A DNA stretch of 64,000 nucleotides from an uncultured Clostridia bacterium (GCA_947631455.1 CANRLH010000003.1:62001-126000); one strand, 5' to 3'; counted from the stretch's first letter, positions 1 through 9,849 are shown. Notes: a model not told the origin generated them from the sequence alone. Translations and numbers: made by a program.

Positions 1-954
1 TCCCACGTATCGGTTCCTCAGGTAAGGGGAATGTATGCCGGTGACAGAGCGAGAAAGACAACGCTCATTGACTATGGATTCAGACTGCCGTCTGCGGCCG
101 ACAACCGACCGCTTAAGTTTGATGAGTTTTACGAGCGGCTCAATCAGATAGTTTTTGTTTCCGCAACACCGGGCGATTTTGAAAGGGAGAGATCAAGGCA
201 GATAGTTGAACAGGTGATCCGTCCGACGGGACTTTTAGACCCCCTTATCGATGTACGACCCACTTCCGGACAAATCGACGACCTTTTGTTTGAAATAAAC
301 GGAAGGGTAGAGCATAACGAGCGTGTACTTGTTACAACTCTCACCAAGAAAATGGCTGAGGATCTCACCGAATATCTGAAGGGCTATAATATAAAGGTCA
401 GATATATGCACCACGATATAGACACTATTGAGCGTATGGAGATAATGCGCGATCTTCGCCTGGGTGAGTTTGATGTTCTTGTCGGAATAAACCTTTTAAG
501 AGAAGGACTTGATATTCCGGAGGTTTCGCTTGTTGCGATATTGGATGCGGATAAGGAAGGCTTTTTGAGGAGTGAAAGCTCACTTGTTCAGACGATCGGA
601 CGAGCCGCGAGAAATGCAAACGGCAAGGTAATAATGTATGCCGACAGCGTTACGGGTTCTATGGAGAGAGCTATATTTGAGACTGAGCGAAGAAGAAATA
701 TTCAGATGAAATATAATGAAGATCACGGTATCACACCAAAGACTATAATAAAGGATATCCGTGATGTTATAGAGATTTCTACAAAGGAAGAGGTCGAGTA
801 TACGGCAAGGCAAAAGAGCAAGCTTTCAAAGGCGGATACAGCAAAGCTTGTTGACAAGCTTACACGTCAGATGAAAGAAGCAGCTAAATTGCTTGAATTT
901 GAGCATGCTGCGTTTTTGCGGGATAAGATCGCCGAACTCAAAGGAGAAAAATAA
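1..954 (+). CDS. uvrB: UvrABC excinuclease subunit B, C-terminal part (5' truncated by window edge)
   Basis: This is the C-terminal half (about 317 residues) of the DNA-damage recognition helicase that UvrA loads in nucleotide excision repair. The reading frame is open from base 1 ([11 protein letters not shown]), so the first ATG at 31 is internal and roughly the first 340 residues lie outside the window. Visible motifs are the helicase segment [21 protein letters not shown], the block [24 protein letters not shown] (shown here in part: [11 protein letters not shown]) and motif [13 protein letters not shown]-terminal UVR coiled-coil motif near [13 protein letters not shown] normally contacts UvrC. 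uvrA follows 109 bases downstream behind its own promoter. Family assignment is certain. Confidence 0.96.
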   Translation, partial: SHVSVPQVRGMYAGDRARKTTLIDYGFRLPSAADNRPLKFDEFYERLNQIVFVSATPGDFERERSRQIVEQVIRPTGLLDPLIDVRPTSGQIDDLLFEINGRVEHNERVLVTTLTKKMAEDLTEYLKGYNIKVRYMHHDIDTIERMEIMRDLRLGEFDVLVGINLLREGLDIPEVSLVAILDADKEGFLRSESSLVQTIGRAARNANGKVIMYADSVTGSMERAIFETERRRNIQMKYNEDHGITPKTIIKDIRDVIEISTKEEVEYTARQKSKLSKADTAKLVDKLTRQMKEAAKLLEFEHAAFLRDKIAELKGEK

Positions 955-966
955 ATATAAAAGGGC

Positions 967-995
967 TTGACAAAAGAACTAATGTTTGTTATAAT
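967..995 (+). promoter_or_regulatory. Sigma-A promoter of uvrA
   Basis: TTGACA (967-972) and TATAAT (990-995) are separated by exactly 17 bases and lie about 70 bases upstream of the uvrA start. No LexA-type box was identified with certainty. Confidence 0.8.
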
Positions 996-1063
996 ATAAT
1001 TAAGAACAATCGTTCACAGAGCTGTTTAGTTAAGTTGAAAAACAAAAGGGAAGTAGAAAATCA

Positions 1064-3898
1064 ATGCAGAAAAATGAGATCGTGATAAAGGGCGCAAGAG
1101 AGCATAATCTTAAGAACATAAGTCTTACGCTGCCCCGTGACAAGCTTATCGTCATGACCGGGCTTTCGGGGTCGGGAAAGTCGTCCTTGGCGTTTGATAC
1201 GATTTTTGCGGATGGTCAGAGGCGATATATGGAGTCGCTTTCGTCCTATGCGAGACAGTTTTTGGGACAGATGGAAAAGCCTGATGTTGACTCTATAACC
1301 GGGCTGTCACCGGCGATCTCGATCGACCAGAAAACCACGTCAAAAAATCCCCGGTCGACGGTGGGAACTGTAACTGAAATATACGATTATTTAAGACTAT
1401 TATATGCAAGAATAGGCATACCGCATTGCCCTGTCTGCGGAAAGGAGATAAGACAGCAGACGGTGGATCAGATAGTTGACAAAATTTCCGAACTGCCCGA
1501 GGGGACGAAGATCCAGCTTTTAGCGCCTGTTATAAGAGGGCGGAAGGGCGAGCACCAGAAGGAATTTGAAAGAGCTAAAAAAGCGGGATATGTCCGTGTC
1601 CGTGTGGATGGGAGCATATATGATCTTTCTGAGAAAATAACTCTTGAGAAGAATAAAAAGCACAATATTGAGATAGTAGTAGACCGCCTTGTGATAAAGG
1701 ACGGCATAAAGTCACGTCTTACCGACAGTATTGAAACTATAATGCACATAACAGGCGGACTTGCCGCATGTGACGTTATCGGCGGGGAGGAGATTTTGTT
1801 CTCGCAAAACTATGCCTGCCCCGACCATGACTTTTCAATTAGTGAGCTTACTCCGAGAATGTTTTCGTTCAATAATCCATATGGTGCATGTGAGCATTGT
1901 ACGGGCCTCGGGGTTTTTGAGGTGATAGATCCTGAGCTTATACTTCCCAATAAGGAGTTAAGTATTTTAGAGGGCGCCATAAAGGCAAGCGGATGGAACT
2001 CGCTTACTGAGGATTCATTTGCGATGACCTATTTCCGTGCCCTTAATAAGAAGTACGGAATACCGCTTGACAAGCCTATAAAGGAGCTTTCAAAGGAGCA
2101 TATCAATATTCTTTTGTATGGCAACGACGGCGAAAAGCTTAAGCTTACGAGAAATTCATCAAGCGGCTGGAGCGGAACATTCGAATCCGCCTTTGAGGGA
2201 ATAATAAACAATCTTCAGCGTCGATATCGCGAGGGCGCAAGCGACTATACCAAAAAGGATATAGAATCGTGTATGTCTGAGGAGGAATGCCCGGTCTGCC
2301 ATGGCGACAGGCTAAAAAAGGAGATTTTGTATGTTACGGTCGGCGGAATAAACATAGCGGATCTTTGTAAAAAATCAGTGGTTGAGGCGCTTGATTTCTT
2401 TAATGATCTTGACAAGACCTTAAGTGAGCGTGAGCTTCTGATAGGAGAGCGCATTATCAAAGAAATAAAGGAAAGACTGGGCTTTTTAAAAAGCGTAGGA
2501 CTTGAATATCTCACTCTTGCGAGATCCAGCGGAACGCTTTCGGGAGGAGAAAGCCAACGTATACGTCTTGCGACTCAGATAGGTTCATATCTTATGGGAG
2601 TTTTATATATCCTTGACGAGCCCTCAATTGGACTTCACCAGCGCGACAACGACAAGCTTATAGCAACGCTTAAAAGGCTCAGAGACCTCGGAAACACCCT
2701 GATCGTGGTCGAGCACGACGCAGATACCATGCTTAATGCCGATTACATTGTCGACATCGGCCCGGGAGCGGGTATACATGGCGGAGAGGTAGTGTGTGCC
2801 GGACCTGTTGATAAGATAATGAAATGCAAAAAGTCGATAACCGGTCAGTACCTTTCCGGCAAGAAGAAGATACCTGTCCCCGATGAGCGAAGGAAAGGAA
2901 ACGGCTTGTTTTTGGAGGTTATCGGCGCTAAGCAGAATAATCTGAAGAACATAGATGTAAAGATACCTCTTGCGACCTTTACCTGCGTAACGGGAGTTTC
3001 CGGTTCCGGAAAGTCCTCGCTCGTAAACGAGATAATATACAAAGAGCTTGCGGGAAGGCTCAACAGGGCGCGCATACGTCCCGGAAAGTTTGATAAAATG
3101 CTGGGACTTGAGAATCTTGATAAGGTGATAAATATCGATCAGTCGCCTATAGGAAGAACGCCTAGGTCTAATCCCGCAACCTATACGGGAGTATTCACCG
3201 ATATCAGGGAGCTGTTTGCAACGACTAACGACGCTAAGATCAAGGGATACAATGCAGGCAGGTTTTCCTTTAACGTAAAGGGAGGAAGATGTGAGGCCTG
3301 TGAGGGCGATGGAATATTAAAGATTGAGATGCACTTTCTGCCGGATATTTACGTCCCGTGCGAGGTGTGCAAGGGCAAGCGCTACAACCGCGAGACGCTT
3401 GAGGTGCTTTACAAGGGAAAGAGCATACACGATGTGCTTGAGATGACGGTCGAGGAGGGCTGTGAATTTTTCAAGAATCACCCGAAGATAGCAAGAAAGC
3501 TTAAGACGCTGTTTGACGTGGGACTTGGATATATAAAAATAGGTCAGCCGGCGACTACGCTGTCAGGCGGCGAGGCACAGAGGATAAAGCTCGCCGCAGA
3601 GCTTTCAAAACGCTCTACCGGCAGAACAATATACATTCTTGACGAGCCTACGACCGGACTTCACACGGCTGACGTGCATATGCTGATAAATGTTTTGCAA
3701 AAGCTGTGCGACGGCGGAAATACGGTACTTGTTATCGAGCATAATCTTGACGTTATCAAAACCGCCGACTACATTATTGACATAGGTCCAGAGGGCGGCA
3801 ACGGCGGCGGAATGATAGTAGCTCAGGGTACGCCGGAAGAGATTTCAAAGTGTAAAAGCTCGTATACTGGACAATATATAAAAAATGTGTTAATATAA
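1064..3898 (+). CDS. uvrA: UvrABC excinuclease subunit A
   Basis: This 944-residue ABC-type ATPase finds DNA lesions and loads UvrB in nucleotide excision repair. It has the two tandem ABC modules of the family. The first Walker A, GLSGSGKS, is at residues 33-40 and its signature is LSGGESQRI; the second Walker A is GVSGSGKSS near residue 645, with signature [15 protein letters not shown]. Zinc-binding cysteine clusters are visible ([16 protein letters not shown]...CEVCKGKRY). Each module has a Walker B followed by the EPSIGLH or EPTTGLH D-loop. Length is normal for the family. It lies just after uvrB but has its own promoter, so the two may be separately transcribed. Confidence 0.98.
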   Translation: MQKNEIVIKGAREHNLKNISLTLPRDKLIVMTGLSGSGKSSLAFDTIFADGQRRYMESLSSYARQFLGQMEKPDVDSITGLSPAISIDQKTTSKNPRSTVGTVTEIYDYLRLLYARIGIPHCPVCGKEIRQQTVDQIVDKISELPEGTKIQLLAPVIRGRKGEHQKEFERAKKAGYVRVRVDGSIYDLSEKITLEKNKKHNIEIVVDRLVIKDGIKSRLTDSIETIMHITGGLAACDVIGGEEILFSQNYACPDHDFSISELTPRMFSFNNPYGACEHCTGLGVFEVIDPELILPNKELSILEGAIKASGWNSLTEDSFAMTYFRALNKKYGIPLDKPIKELSKEHINILLYGNDGEKLKLTRNSSSGWSGTFESAFEGIINNLQRRYREGASDYTKKDIESCMSEEECPVCHGDRLKKEILYVTVGGINIADLCKKSVVEALDFFNDLDKTLSERELLIGERIIKEIKERLGFLKSVGLEYLTLARSSGTLSGGESQRIRLATQIGSYLMGVLYILDEPSIGLHQRDNDKLIATLKRLRDLGNTLIVVEHDADTMLNADYIVDIGPGAGIHGGEVVCAGPVDKIMKCKKSITGQYLSGKKKIPVPDERRKGNGLFLEVIGAKQNNLKNIDVKIPLATFTCVTGVSGSGKSSLVNEIIYKELAGRLNRARIRPGKFDKMLGLENLDKVINIDQSPIGRTPRSNPATYTGVFTDIRELFATTNDAKIKGYNAGRFSFNVKGGRCEACEGDGILKIEMHFLPDIYVPCEVCKGKRYNRETLEVLYKGKSIHDVLEMTVEEGCEFFKNHPKIARKLKTLFDVGLGYIKIGQPATTLSGGEAQRIKLAAELSKRSTGRTIYILDEPTTGLHTADVHMLINVLQKLCDGGNTVLVIEHNLDVIKTADYIIDIGPEGGNGGGMIVAQGTPEEISKCKSSYTGQYIKNVLI

Positions 3899-3929
3899 AA
3901 CATATTGATATTTTATTGGGGGCGTTTTA

Positions 3930-4499
3930 TTGAAAAGCTTGAGTTTTAAAGTATCTCTCGGCGGTATTTTGTCGGCGCTCTCGGTAGTTTTGATGTTTAT
4001 GACCGGGCTTTTGCCGCCGCTTGTCTATGTTTTGCCGGCGATATGCGGAGCAATGCTTCTTATTATCGCGATTGAAGTGAGCAAAAAGTGGGCATATATA
4101 ACCTATGCAGCTGTCTCAGTACTGACTGCTCTGCTTGTGCCTGACAAGGAAGCGGCGCTCTTATATATTTTCCTTATGGGGTTTTATCCTACATTAAGGC
4201 TGAGTTTAAATAAAATTAGTCCGCCTGTCGTTCGCTTTATTCTTAAGCTTTTGATCTATAACGTGCTTATCGTTTTATATTATAACATAACAATAAGGAT
4301 AATATCCGACTCTTCACTTCAGGAGGATATGACGGATTTCGGAAGATACGGTGTTTATATATTCTGGGCGATAACAAACGTCGTGTTTGTTATTTACGAT
4401 ATTGCTATCGGCAGACTTATGTATATTTACATCGACTGGCTCAGAGCAAAGATACTGAGGCTTTCTGTCAGAAAGGGGGATAAGGGCAATGAACGATAA
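3930..4499 (+). CDS. Hypothetical multi-pass membrane protein
   Basis: This 189-residue protein is strongly hydrophobic, with about five to six predicted membrane segments (roughly residues 8-28, 32-50, 55-70, 75-92, 103-123 and 145-165) and a basic C-terminal tail. It starts at TTG (3930) behind a G-rich ribosome binding site (TTGGGGGCG). I do not recognise the family; the overall look resembles ECF-transporter S components, but no binding motif supports that. It overlaps the next gene by 11 bases, so it is probably translationally coupled to the VTT-domain protein, and the two may work together in the membrane. Confidence 0.75.
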   Translation: MKSLSFKVSLGGILSALSVVLMFMTGLLPPLVYVLPAICGAMLLIIAIEVSKKWAYITYAAVSVLTALLVPDKEAALLYIFLMGFYPTLRLSLNKISPPVVRFILKLLIYNVLIVLYYNITIRIISDSSLQEDMTDFGRYGVYIFWAITNVVFVIYDIAIGRLMYIYIDWLRAKILRLSVRKGDKGNER

Positions 4500-5559
4500 A
4501 AAGGTACGCTCTAAGGAAGAGAAAACAAAGCTCATTACAAAGGGAATCGTTTTCGGTGTTATGATAGCCGTTATGATAGCGGCAACTGTTGCGCTTATTC
4601 CTGTGATATCCACTCTCAGAACCGAAGAGGGAATGGACAAGCTGTTAAACTATATATCAGACAAAGGTGCTTTGGGTATACTGATCTATATAGGAATACA
4701 AGCTTTGCAGGTGGTTATTCCCCTTATTCCCCCCATTCAGATAATTGGCGGTGTACTTTATGGCTCTATTCTCGGCTCTTTATATTCCTGCATAGGAATT
4801 TATCTGGGAATGAGTATTGTTTATGTATTGGTAAGACTTTTCGGTTATCCGATAGTTGAAGCTATGATAGACGGAAAAGATTTAAAGAAGTTTGGCTTTC
4901 TTCAAAATTCCTCAAAGGCGGAGCTGATATTTTTTATCCTCTACTTTATTCCCGGAATGCCAAAGGACACGCTTTCATTCGTTGCCCCACTTACCGGGGT
5001 TAAGACAAGAAACTATTTTCTGTTTGTTCTGCCTGCAAGATTCCCGCTTATGATATTAGCGGCAGTTTTCGGTTCGGCGGTGAGAAATCAGGAATACACC
5101 TTTGCGGTTATTCTTTGCATTATAATGATAGATCTTGCTATACTTGGAATTCTTTTCAGAGATAAGATACTTTCAAGTATAAAGGGCGTAAAGCCTGATG
5201 ACGACATTATTAAGCACAAAAAAAGCATAAACTGTATGATAAAGACAGGAGTCGTTTTAAGCTTTATATCTGTGTTTTGCATCGTTGCCATATTTGCTAT
5301 GTCAGGCTTAAGCACATATGAACACGGCATGGCGGAGTTTTTGCAAAATGCTGAGCTCAATTCTTTTAACAAGGTGTTTTATTTTATACTCAATTATGGA
5401 AAATACTTCTTTATGTCACTTGTTATCGTGGGAGCCGTTTCAATTCTTTCGGGACTTATCCGTGCGCGCAACTTTGAAAAGCACTTGGAGTCGCTTGGGC
5501 TCAAAAGTGCAGACGTGTCTGCTTCCGATAATAGCTTTGTAAAAGATGATGAGGATTAG
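4489..5559 (+). CDS. TVP38/TMEM64 (VTT domain) family membrane protein
   Basis: This 356-residue integral membrane protein belongs to the DedA-like VTT superfamily, whose members are implicated in lipid scrambling or transport; the substrate here is unknown. The VTT core spans roughly residues 60-220 and includes the re-entrant-loop motif VIPLIPPIQIIGG and the segment YFIPGMPKDTLSFVAPLTG. After the core there is an additional charged linker and two more membrane segments (about residues 245-270 and 295-325), longer than a minimal TVP38 protein. The ATG at 4489 overlaps the preceding membrane-protein gene. Confidence 0.85.
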   Translation: MNDKKVRSKEEKTKLITKGIVFGVMIAVMIAATVALIPVISTLRTEEGMDKLLNYISDKGALGILIYIGIQALQVVIPLIPPIQIIGGVLYGSILGSLYSCIGIYLGMSIVYVLVRLFGYPIVEAMIDGKDLKKFGFLQNSSKAELIFFILYFIPGMPKDTLSFVAPLTGVKTRNYFLFVLPARFPLMILAAVFGSAVRNQEYTFAVILCIIMIDLAILGILFRDKILSSIKGVKPDDDIIKHKKSINCMIKTGVVLSFISVFCIVAIFAMSGLSTYEHGMAEFLQNAELNSFNKVFYFILNYGKYFFMSLVIVGAVSILSGLIRARNFEKHLESLGLKSADVSASDNSFVKDDED

Positions 5560-5697
5560 AGCTTTAATTTTGGATATAATAGGCTGAATTTTGTTTTACT
5601 CACAAGCCCTGTGAGAGATTTTGACGTGATTTTTGTCTTAACTATAGCCTGACTTTATACATTTTTCTGGCAAACTTGAAATTTTTTAAAAAAACTC

Positions 5698-5726
5698 TTG
5701 ACAAATGATTGATGTTATGCTAAAAT
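5698..5726 (+). promoter_or_regulatory. Promoter of the tRNA cluster
   Basis: TTGACA (5698-5703) and TAAAAT (5721-5726) are 17 bases apart, with a TGC extended -10 element directly before the -10. The first tRNA begins 29 bases after the -10. The 195 bases between 5559 and the first tRNA otherwise show only a weak CTCACA/TGTGAG hairpin at 5599-5615. Confidence 0.78.
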
Positions 5727-5754
5727 AAGTTTCGTTGTCAAGAGTAAACAATCT

Positions 5755-5828
5755 GCGGGTGTAGTTCAATGGTAGAATCCCAGCCTTCCAAGCTGGTCGT
5801 GTGGGTTCGATTCCCATCACCCGCTCCA
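5755..5828 (+). tRNA. tRNA-Gly (anticodon TCC)
   Basis: The acceptor stem GCGGGTG pairs with CACCCGC (5818-5824). The anticodon stem CCAGC/GCTGG encloses loop CTTCCAA, giving anticodon TCC (Gly). The T-arm has GTTCGATTC, and CCA is encoded at 5826-5828. Confidence 0.96.
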
Positions 5829-5853
5829 TGCACCATTTCGGTGCAATTTTTTT
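5829..5853 (+). terminator. Intrinsic terminator between tRNA-Gly and tRNA-Arg
   Basis: The hairpin TGCACC-ATTTC-GGTGCA is followed by ATTTTTTT. It starts on the base after the tRNA-Gly CCA end, so it may both terminate a fraction of transcripts and define the tRNA 3' end. Confidence 0.7.
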
Positions 5854-5870
5854 GTAGTAATGCTTCACCT

Positions 5871-5947
<77 letters not shown>

Positions 5948-5952
5948 GATAC

Positions 5953-6030
5953 GGTGGGTATAGCGTAGTTGGTTAACGCGTCAGTTTGTGGCACTGAAGA
6001 CCGTGGGTTCGAATCCCACTACCCACCCCA
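5953..6030 (+). tRNA. tRNA-His (anticodon GTG)
   Basis: Acceptor GTGGGTA pairs with TACCCAC. The extra G-1 (5953) typical of tRNA-His faces C73 (6027), and CCA follows. The anticodon stem TCAGT/ACTGA encloses TTGTGGC, giving anticodon GTG (His). Confidence 0.96.
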
Positions 6031-6050
6031 GCAAGTTTTATCTCTGCTTT

Positions 6051-6087
6051 TGCCGCCTTTGGTCTGAAACTGAGGGCGGCAGTTTTT
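6051..6087 (+). terminator. Intrinsic terminator of the tRNA cluster
   Basis: TGCCGCC (6051-6057) pairs with GGCGGCA (6075-6081) around a 17-base loop region, followed by GTTTTT. It separates the tRNAs from rsmA. Confidence 0.7.
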
Positions 6088-6143
6088 GTATGAATCAGGC
6101 ACGATCTTTGCGCAATGTGTCATTTTTGTCAAGGAGGGTCATA

Positions 6144-7013
6144 ATGGGCAATCTCACCGATATCGGTGTTATAAAGGATATTATAAACCGATATGGATTC
6201 AGCTTTTCCAAAAACCTTGGACAGAATTTTCTTATAAATCCTTCTGTTTGTCCAAAAATTGCCGAGTTTGGAAATGCAAACGAAAACTTTGGCATAATCG
6301 AGATCGGGACGGGCTTCGGCGTTTTGACGGCAGAGCTTGCAAAAAGAGCTAAAAAGGTTGTGGCTATTGAGATAGATTCAAGGCTTATTCCAGTGCTTGA
6401 TGAAACGCTTGCGGAATATCATAATGTCAGAATAATAAACAAAGATGTGCTAAAGGTCGATCTTCACCGGCTTATAAGTGATGAGTTTGCCGGACTTTCA
6501 GTTGCGGTGTGCGCAAATCTTCCTTATAACCTAACTTCTCCGATTATAATGTATCTTTTAGAGCAGCGGCTTCCTTTAAAATCTATCACCGTTATGGTTC
6601 AGAAGGAAGCGGGGCAAAGGCTGTGCGCAAGACTCGGCACAAGAGAGGCAGGTGCTGTCAGTGTTGCGATAAACTATTTTGCTGCACCGAAAATGCTTTT
6701 TAATGTCAGCAGAGGAAGCTTTATTCCGAAGCCAAATGTTGATAGCTGCGTGATAAGACTTGATATAAGAGAAAAAACTCCCGAGGGAGTCGAAAACGAG
6801 GCTTTCTTTTTTAAAACTGTAAGAGGAGCTTTTTCACAGCGCAGAAAAACTCTTTGCAATTCTGTCTCCGCTGCTTTCGGTATATCAAAAGATATGGTCT
6901 CTAAAGTAATTTTAAATGCAGGACTGAACGCAGACATTCGCCCGGAGCAGATGAAGATGGAAGACTTTATACGTTTTTCTAATTTGCTATACAGAAGTAA
7001 TATATGTCTGTAA
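6144..7013 (+). CDS. rsmA: 16S rRNA (adenine1518-N6/adenine1519-N6)-dimethyltransferase
   Basis: This enzyme dimethylates the two adjacent adenines in the helix 45 loop of 16S rRNA using SAM, late in 30S maturation. It is 289 residues. The SAM-binding motif IIEIGTGFGVLTAELA lies near residues 50-65, and the catalytic motif NLPYNLTSPI is near residue 115. The helical C-terminal domain of the KsgA family is present. The ATG at 6144 follows AAGGAGG (6131-6137); the frame stays open upstream through tRNA-His, so the longer start at 5988 is rejected. The gene stands between the tRNA terminator and a new promoter. Confidence 0.96.
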   Translation: MGNLTDIGVIKDIINRYGFSFSKNLGQNFLINPSVCPKIAEFGNANENFGIIEIGTGFGVLTAELAKRAKKVVAIEIDSRLIPVLDETLAEYHNVRIINKDVLKVDLHRLISDEFAGLSVAVCANLPYNLTSPIIMYLLEQRLPLKSITVMVQKEAGQRLCARLGTREAGAVSVAINYFAAPKMLFNVSRGSFIPKPNVDSCVIRLDIREKTPEGVENEAFFFKTVRGAFSQRRKTLCNSVSAAFGISKDMVSKVILNAGLNADIRPEQMKMEDFIRFSNLLYRSNICL

Positions 7014-7079
7014 TACAAGTACAGTTGTTTTTGAACAAAAAGCAAGCGGAAAAATCTGTTAATTTGTTGCATATAACGA

Positions 7080-7108
7080 TTGACGATAATTTATTTTTTT
7101 TATATAAT
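7080..7108 (+). promoter_or_regulatory. Promoter of the aspartate kinase gene
   Basis: TTGACG (7080-7085) and TATAAT (7103-7108) are separated by 17 bases of AT-rich DNA, 35 bases before the start codon. No lysine riboswitch fits in the short leader. Confidence 0.72.
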
Positions 7109-7142
7109 ATACAAGTGAATAATTTAAAAGGGGACATATAAT

Positions 7143-8462
7143 ATGATCAAGGTCGTAAAGTTCGGAGGAAGCAGCCTTGCCGATGCAAATCAGTTTAAGA
7201 AGGTATACGATATTATAAAGGCAGAGGGTTCAAGAAGATATGTTGTTCCGTCTGCACCTGGAAAGAGATTTTCTGACGATATAAAGGTAACAGATCTCCT
7301 TTACAACTGCTATGACAAGGTATCCAAAGGAGAAGACTTTGCCGAGGCATTTTCTCCCATAAGAAACAGATATAATGAAATAATAGACGAGCTTGGTCTT
7401 GATATTTCTCTTGAGGGAGAGTATGCTAAAATCAAAGCTTGCTTTGAGGCGAGAGCCGGCAGGGACTATGCCGCTTCACGCGGGGAATACTTAAACGGCA
7501 TTATACTTGCTGATTATCTGGGATTTGAATTTATTGATTCAGCCGACGTTATTTTCTTCAACAACAGCGGCGTTTACGACAGTGAAAGCACTGCAGAGGC
7601 ATTGAAAAAAAGACTTCAGAATGTTGAGTATGCTGTTATTCCCGGCTTTTACGGCTCTATGCCTAACGATACGATAAAGACGTTTTCAAGGGGCGGTTCT
7701 GATATCACCGGCTCAATAGTGGCTTCTGCGGTTTCTGCTGACTTGTATGAAAACTGGACTGACGTGTCTGGCTTTTTGATTGCCGACCCTAGAATAATAG
7801 AAGACCCCAAACCGATAACGACCATAACATACAAGGAGCTCAGAGAGCTTGCATATATGGGCGCTACCGTCCTGCATGAGGAGGCTATATTCCCGGTCAG
7901 AAAAGCGGGAATTCCTATTAGCATAAAAAACACAAATTCTCCTGATGATTACGGAACGATGATAGTTGAGTCTACTTCTCAGAAACCTGAATATACCATT
8001 ACGGGAATTGCAGGAAAAACAGGATTTGCTGTTGTTAATATCGAAAAAGATATGATGAACTCTGAGTTGGGCTTTGGCAGGAGAGTTTTAGAGGTGTTTG
8101 AAAAAAACGGCATATCTTTTGAGCATATGCCTTCCGGAATCGACACTATGAGCGTTATAGTTCACCTTGCGGAATTTGCCCTAAAGGAGCAGGAGATCCT
8201 TGCAGGACTTCACAGAAACGTTGATCCCGACTCGGTAGATATAGAGACGGATCTTGCGTTGATCGCGGTCGTCGGCAGAGGTATGAAGGCGACACGCGGT
8301 ACTGCGGGAAGAATCTTTTCGTCGCTCGCACACAGTCATGTCAATGTAAAGATGATAGACCAGGGCTCAAGCGAGCTTAACATCATCATAGGCGTTGAAG
8401 AGAAGGATTTTAAGAAGGCTACTAAAGCAATTTACGATATTTTCGTAACTCAGAGGCTTTGA
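7143..8462 (+). CDS. Aspartate kinase
   Basis: This enzyme phosphorylates aspartate, the first step towards lysine, diaminopimelate, threonine and methionine. The 439-residue protein starts with the kinase motif VKFGGSSLAD (about residues 4-13) and carries substrate-binding elements SRGGSDITGS and WTDVSGFLIADPRII. After about residue 300 come two ACT-type regulatory regions (for example IDTMSVIVHL and GRGMKATRGTAGRIFSSLA), so feedback inhibition by an amino acid is expected, though the effector cannot be read from sequence. It stands alone with its own promoter. Confidence 0.93.
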   Translation: MIKVVKFGGSSLADANQFKKVYDIIKAEGSRRYVVPSAPGKRFSDDIKVTDLLYNCYDKVSKGEDFAEAFSPIRNRYNEIIDELGLDISLEGEYAKIKACFEARAGRDYAASRGEYLNGIILADYLGFEFIDSADVIFFNNSGVYDSESTAEALKKRLQNVEYAVIPGFYGSMPNDTIKTFSRGGSDITGSIVASAVSADLYENWTDVSGFLIADPRIIEDPKPITTITYKELRELAYMGATVLHEEAIFPVRKAGIPISIKNTNSPDDYGTMIVESTSQKPEYTITGIAGKTGFAVVNIEKDMMNSELGFGRRVLEVFEKNGISFEHMPSGIDTMSVIVHLAEFALKEQEILAGLHRNVDPDSVDIETDLALIAVVGRGMKATRGTAGRIFSSLAHSHVNVKMIDQGSSELNIIIGVEEKDFKKATKAIYDIFVTQRL

Positions 8463-8485
8463 TCGGAAAAAATTTGTAAAAAAGC

Positions 8486-8514
8486 TTGACAAGTGATAAA
8501 TCATCTGATATAAT
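8486..8514 (+). promoter_or_regulatory. Promoter of infC-rpmI-rplT
   Basis: TTGACA (8486-8491) and TATAAT (8509-8514) have 17-base spacing and a TGA extended -10 directly upstream: a near-perfect strong promoter, as expected for a ribosomal operon. Confidence 0.88.
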
Positions 8515-8520
8515 ACACTT

Positions 8521-8661
8521 TGGAAAATAAAGCAGAACTCCGTTCTCACCTTAAGCGATCAGGCAAAAAGGTCAATACAGTATTAAGCGGCATATGCCGA
8601 TATTGTATGAGTGCGGATTTTTCTGCACTCATTTTTTACTATTTTTTGGAGGTGCTTAAAC
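8521..8661 (+). promoter_or_regulatory. L20-type leader with intrinsic attenuator upstream of infC
   Basis: The roughly 140-base untranslated leader contains the 12-base palindrome CGGCATATGCCG (about 8588-8599). It then has a terminator hairpin, TGAGTGC (8608-8614) with GCACTCA (8625-8631), followed by six T residues. In Bacillus the infC-rpmI-rplT operon is repressed by ribosomal protein L20 through a leader of this kind; position, operon and terminator match here. The identity as an L20 leader is inference from context, not from a covariance search. Confidence 0.6.
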
Positions 8662-9180
8662 ATTAGTAAGGGTGAACTCAGAATCAATGAAGCCATAACA
8701 GGCAAGGAGTTTCGTGTTATTGATAACAACGGAAGCCAGCTTGGCATGATGAGCGCATCAGAGGCTTTGGAGATTGCCTATGAAAGGGATTTGGATTTAG
8801 TGGAAATTGCTCCGAACGCTGCTCCGCCGGTCTGCAAAATAATGGACTACGGCAAGTATCTTTTCGAGCAGTCCAAAAAGGAGAAAGAAGCCAGAAAAAA
8901 TCAGAAGATAGTTGACGTCAAAGAGGTCAGAATGTCTTCTACCATCGACACTCACGATTTTGAAACAAAGGTCAATCAGGCAGTAAAGTTTTTAAAATCC
9001 GGTGATAAGATAAAGGTTTCTGTCAGATTCCGCAAAAGAGGTATAGCTCATCCGCAGCTCGGTGAAGAGCTTATGAACAGATTCAAGGAAGCTGTTTTCG
9101 AGTTCGGAAATGTTGACAAGCCTGCAAAAATGGAAGGCAGAAGCCTAGTTATGTTTGTTCTGCCGAAATCAAGCAAGTAA
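8662..9180 (+). CDS. infC: Translation initiation factor IF-3 (AUU start codon)
   Basis: IF-3 binds the 30S subunit, checks start-codon and initiator tRNA choice and prevents premature subunit joining. The 172-residue protein begins ISKGELRINEAI at an ATT codon (8662-8664), nine bases after GGAGG (8648-8652). No ATG, GTG or TTG is placed correctly: the upstream in-frame ATG (8611 region) would run through the terminator hairpin. IF-3 discriminating against its own AUU start is the known autoregulation of this gene. Both domains are present, with the linker region around QSKKEKEARKNQKIVDVKEV. Confidence 0.95.
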   Translation: MSKGELRINEAITGKEFRVIDNNGSQLGMMSASEALEIAYERDLDLVEIAPNAAPPVCKIMDYGKYLFEQSKKEKEARKNQKIVDVKEVRMSSTIDTHDFETKVNQAVKFLKSGDKIKVSVRFRKRGIAHPQLGEELMNRFKEAVFEFGNVDKPAKMEGRSLVMFVLPKSSK

Positions 9181-9205
9181 ATTTATTACAAGGAGGATAA
9201 ATATC

Positions 9206-9403
9206 ATGCCAAAGGTAAAAACACATTCAGGCGCAAAAAAGCGTTTCAGAGTTACCGGTTCAGGTAAGGTAAAGTATCAGCACACAAATAAGAGACACAG
9301 ACTTACACAGAAGGCTCATAAGAGAAAGAGGATCCTGCGCAACGGCGCTTATTCCGACAGCGCGGATATTAAAAACGTAAAGCAGCTTATCCCTTACAAA
9401 TAA
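9206..9403 (+). CDS. rpmI: Ribosomal protein L35
   Basis: This 65-residue, highly basic 50S protein begins MPKVKTHSGAKKRF, the family signature. The ATG at 9206 follows AAGGAGG (9190-9196 region); an in-frame start at 9155 inside infC is rejected. It is the middle gene of infC-rpmI-rplT. Confidence 0.97.
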   Translation: MPKVKTHSGAKKRFRVTGSGKVKYQHTNKRHRLTQKAHKRKRILRNGAYSDSADIKNVKQLIPYK

Positions 9404-9452
9404 ACGAGAGTAGGGAAACTAATCAGCATTCAAAATTTAGGAGGTAATAACT

Positions 9453-9806
9453 ATGGCTCGTGTTAAGGGAGCAATGATGACTCGTAAGAGAAGAAATAAA
9501 ACACTGAAGCTCGCTAAGGGTTACTGGGGCGCTAAGAGCAAGCATTTCAAAATGGCAAAAGAAGCCGTTATGAAATCCGGCCAGTATGCTTATATAGGAA
9601 GAAGACTCAAGAAAAGAGATTTCAGAAAGCTCTGGATCACAAGAATTTCCGCCGCTTGCAAGTTAAACGGCATAAACTATTCTCAGTTTATGAACGGCGT
9701 TAAAAAGGCGGGGATAACACTTAACAGAAAGATGCTGTCTGAAATTGCTATCAACGATCCTGCCGGATTTACGGCAATCGTTGACAAGGCAAAGTCTGCT
9801 CTTTAA
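9453..9806 (+). CDS. rplT: Ribosomal protein L20
   Basis: This 117-residue 50S assembly protein begins [20 protein letters not shown] and carries the long basic N-terminal helix and globular C-terminal domain of L20. It is probably the repressor that acts on the leader upstream of infC. AGGAGG precedes the start, and a terminator follows. Confidence 0.97.
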   Translation: MARVKGAMMTRKRRNKTLKLAKGYWGAKSKHFKMAKEAVMKSGQYAYIGRRLKKRDFRKLWITRISAACKLNGINYSQFMNGVKKAGITLNRKMLSEIAINDPAGFTAIVDKAKSAL

Positions 9807-9815
9807 TAGACATTT

Positions 9816-9849
9816 AACACGCAGAGAGAATTTTTCTACTGCGTGTTTT
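9816..9849 (+). terminator. Terminator of infC-rpmI-rplT
   Basis: AACACGCAG (9816-9824) pairs with CTGCGTGTT (9839-9847) and is followed by further T residues. Confidence 0.75.

Noticed and set aside
5988-6143. N-terminal extension of rsmA to an ATG at 5988
   Set aside because: It would read through tRNA-His and its terminator; a strong AAGGAGG stands before ATG 6144, where the family homology begins.
7109-7142. Lysine riboswitch before the aspartate kinase
   Set aside because: The leader between promoter and start codon is only about 30 bases, far too short.
8611-8661. infC starting upstream at the ATG region at 8611
   Set aside because: The stretch is the attenuator hairpin and T run; IF-3 similarity begins at the ATT at 8662 behind GGAGG.
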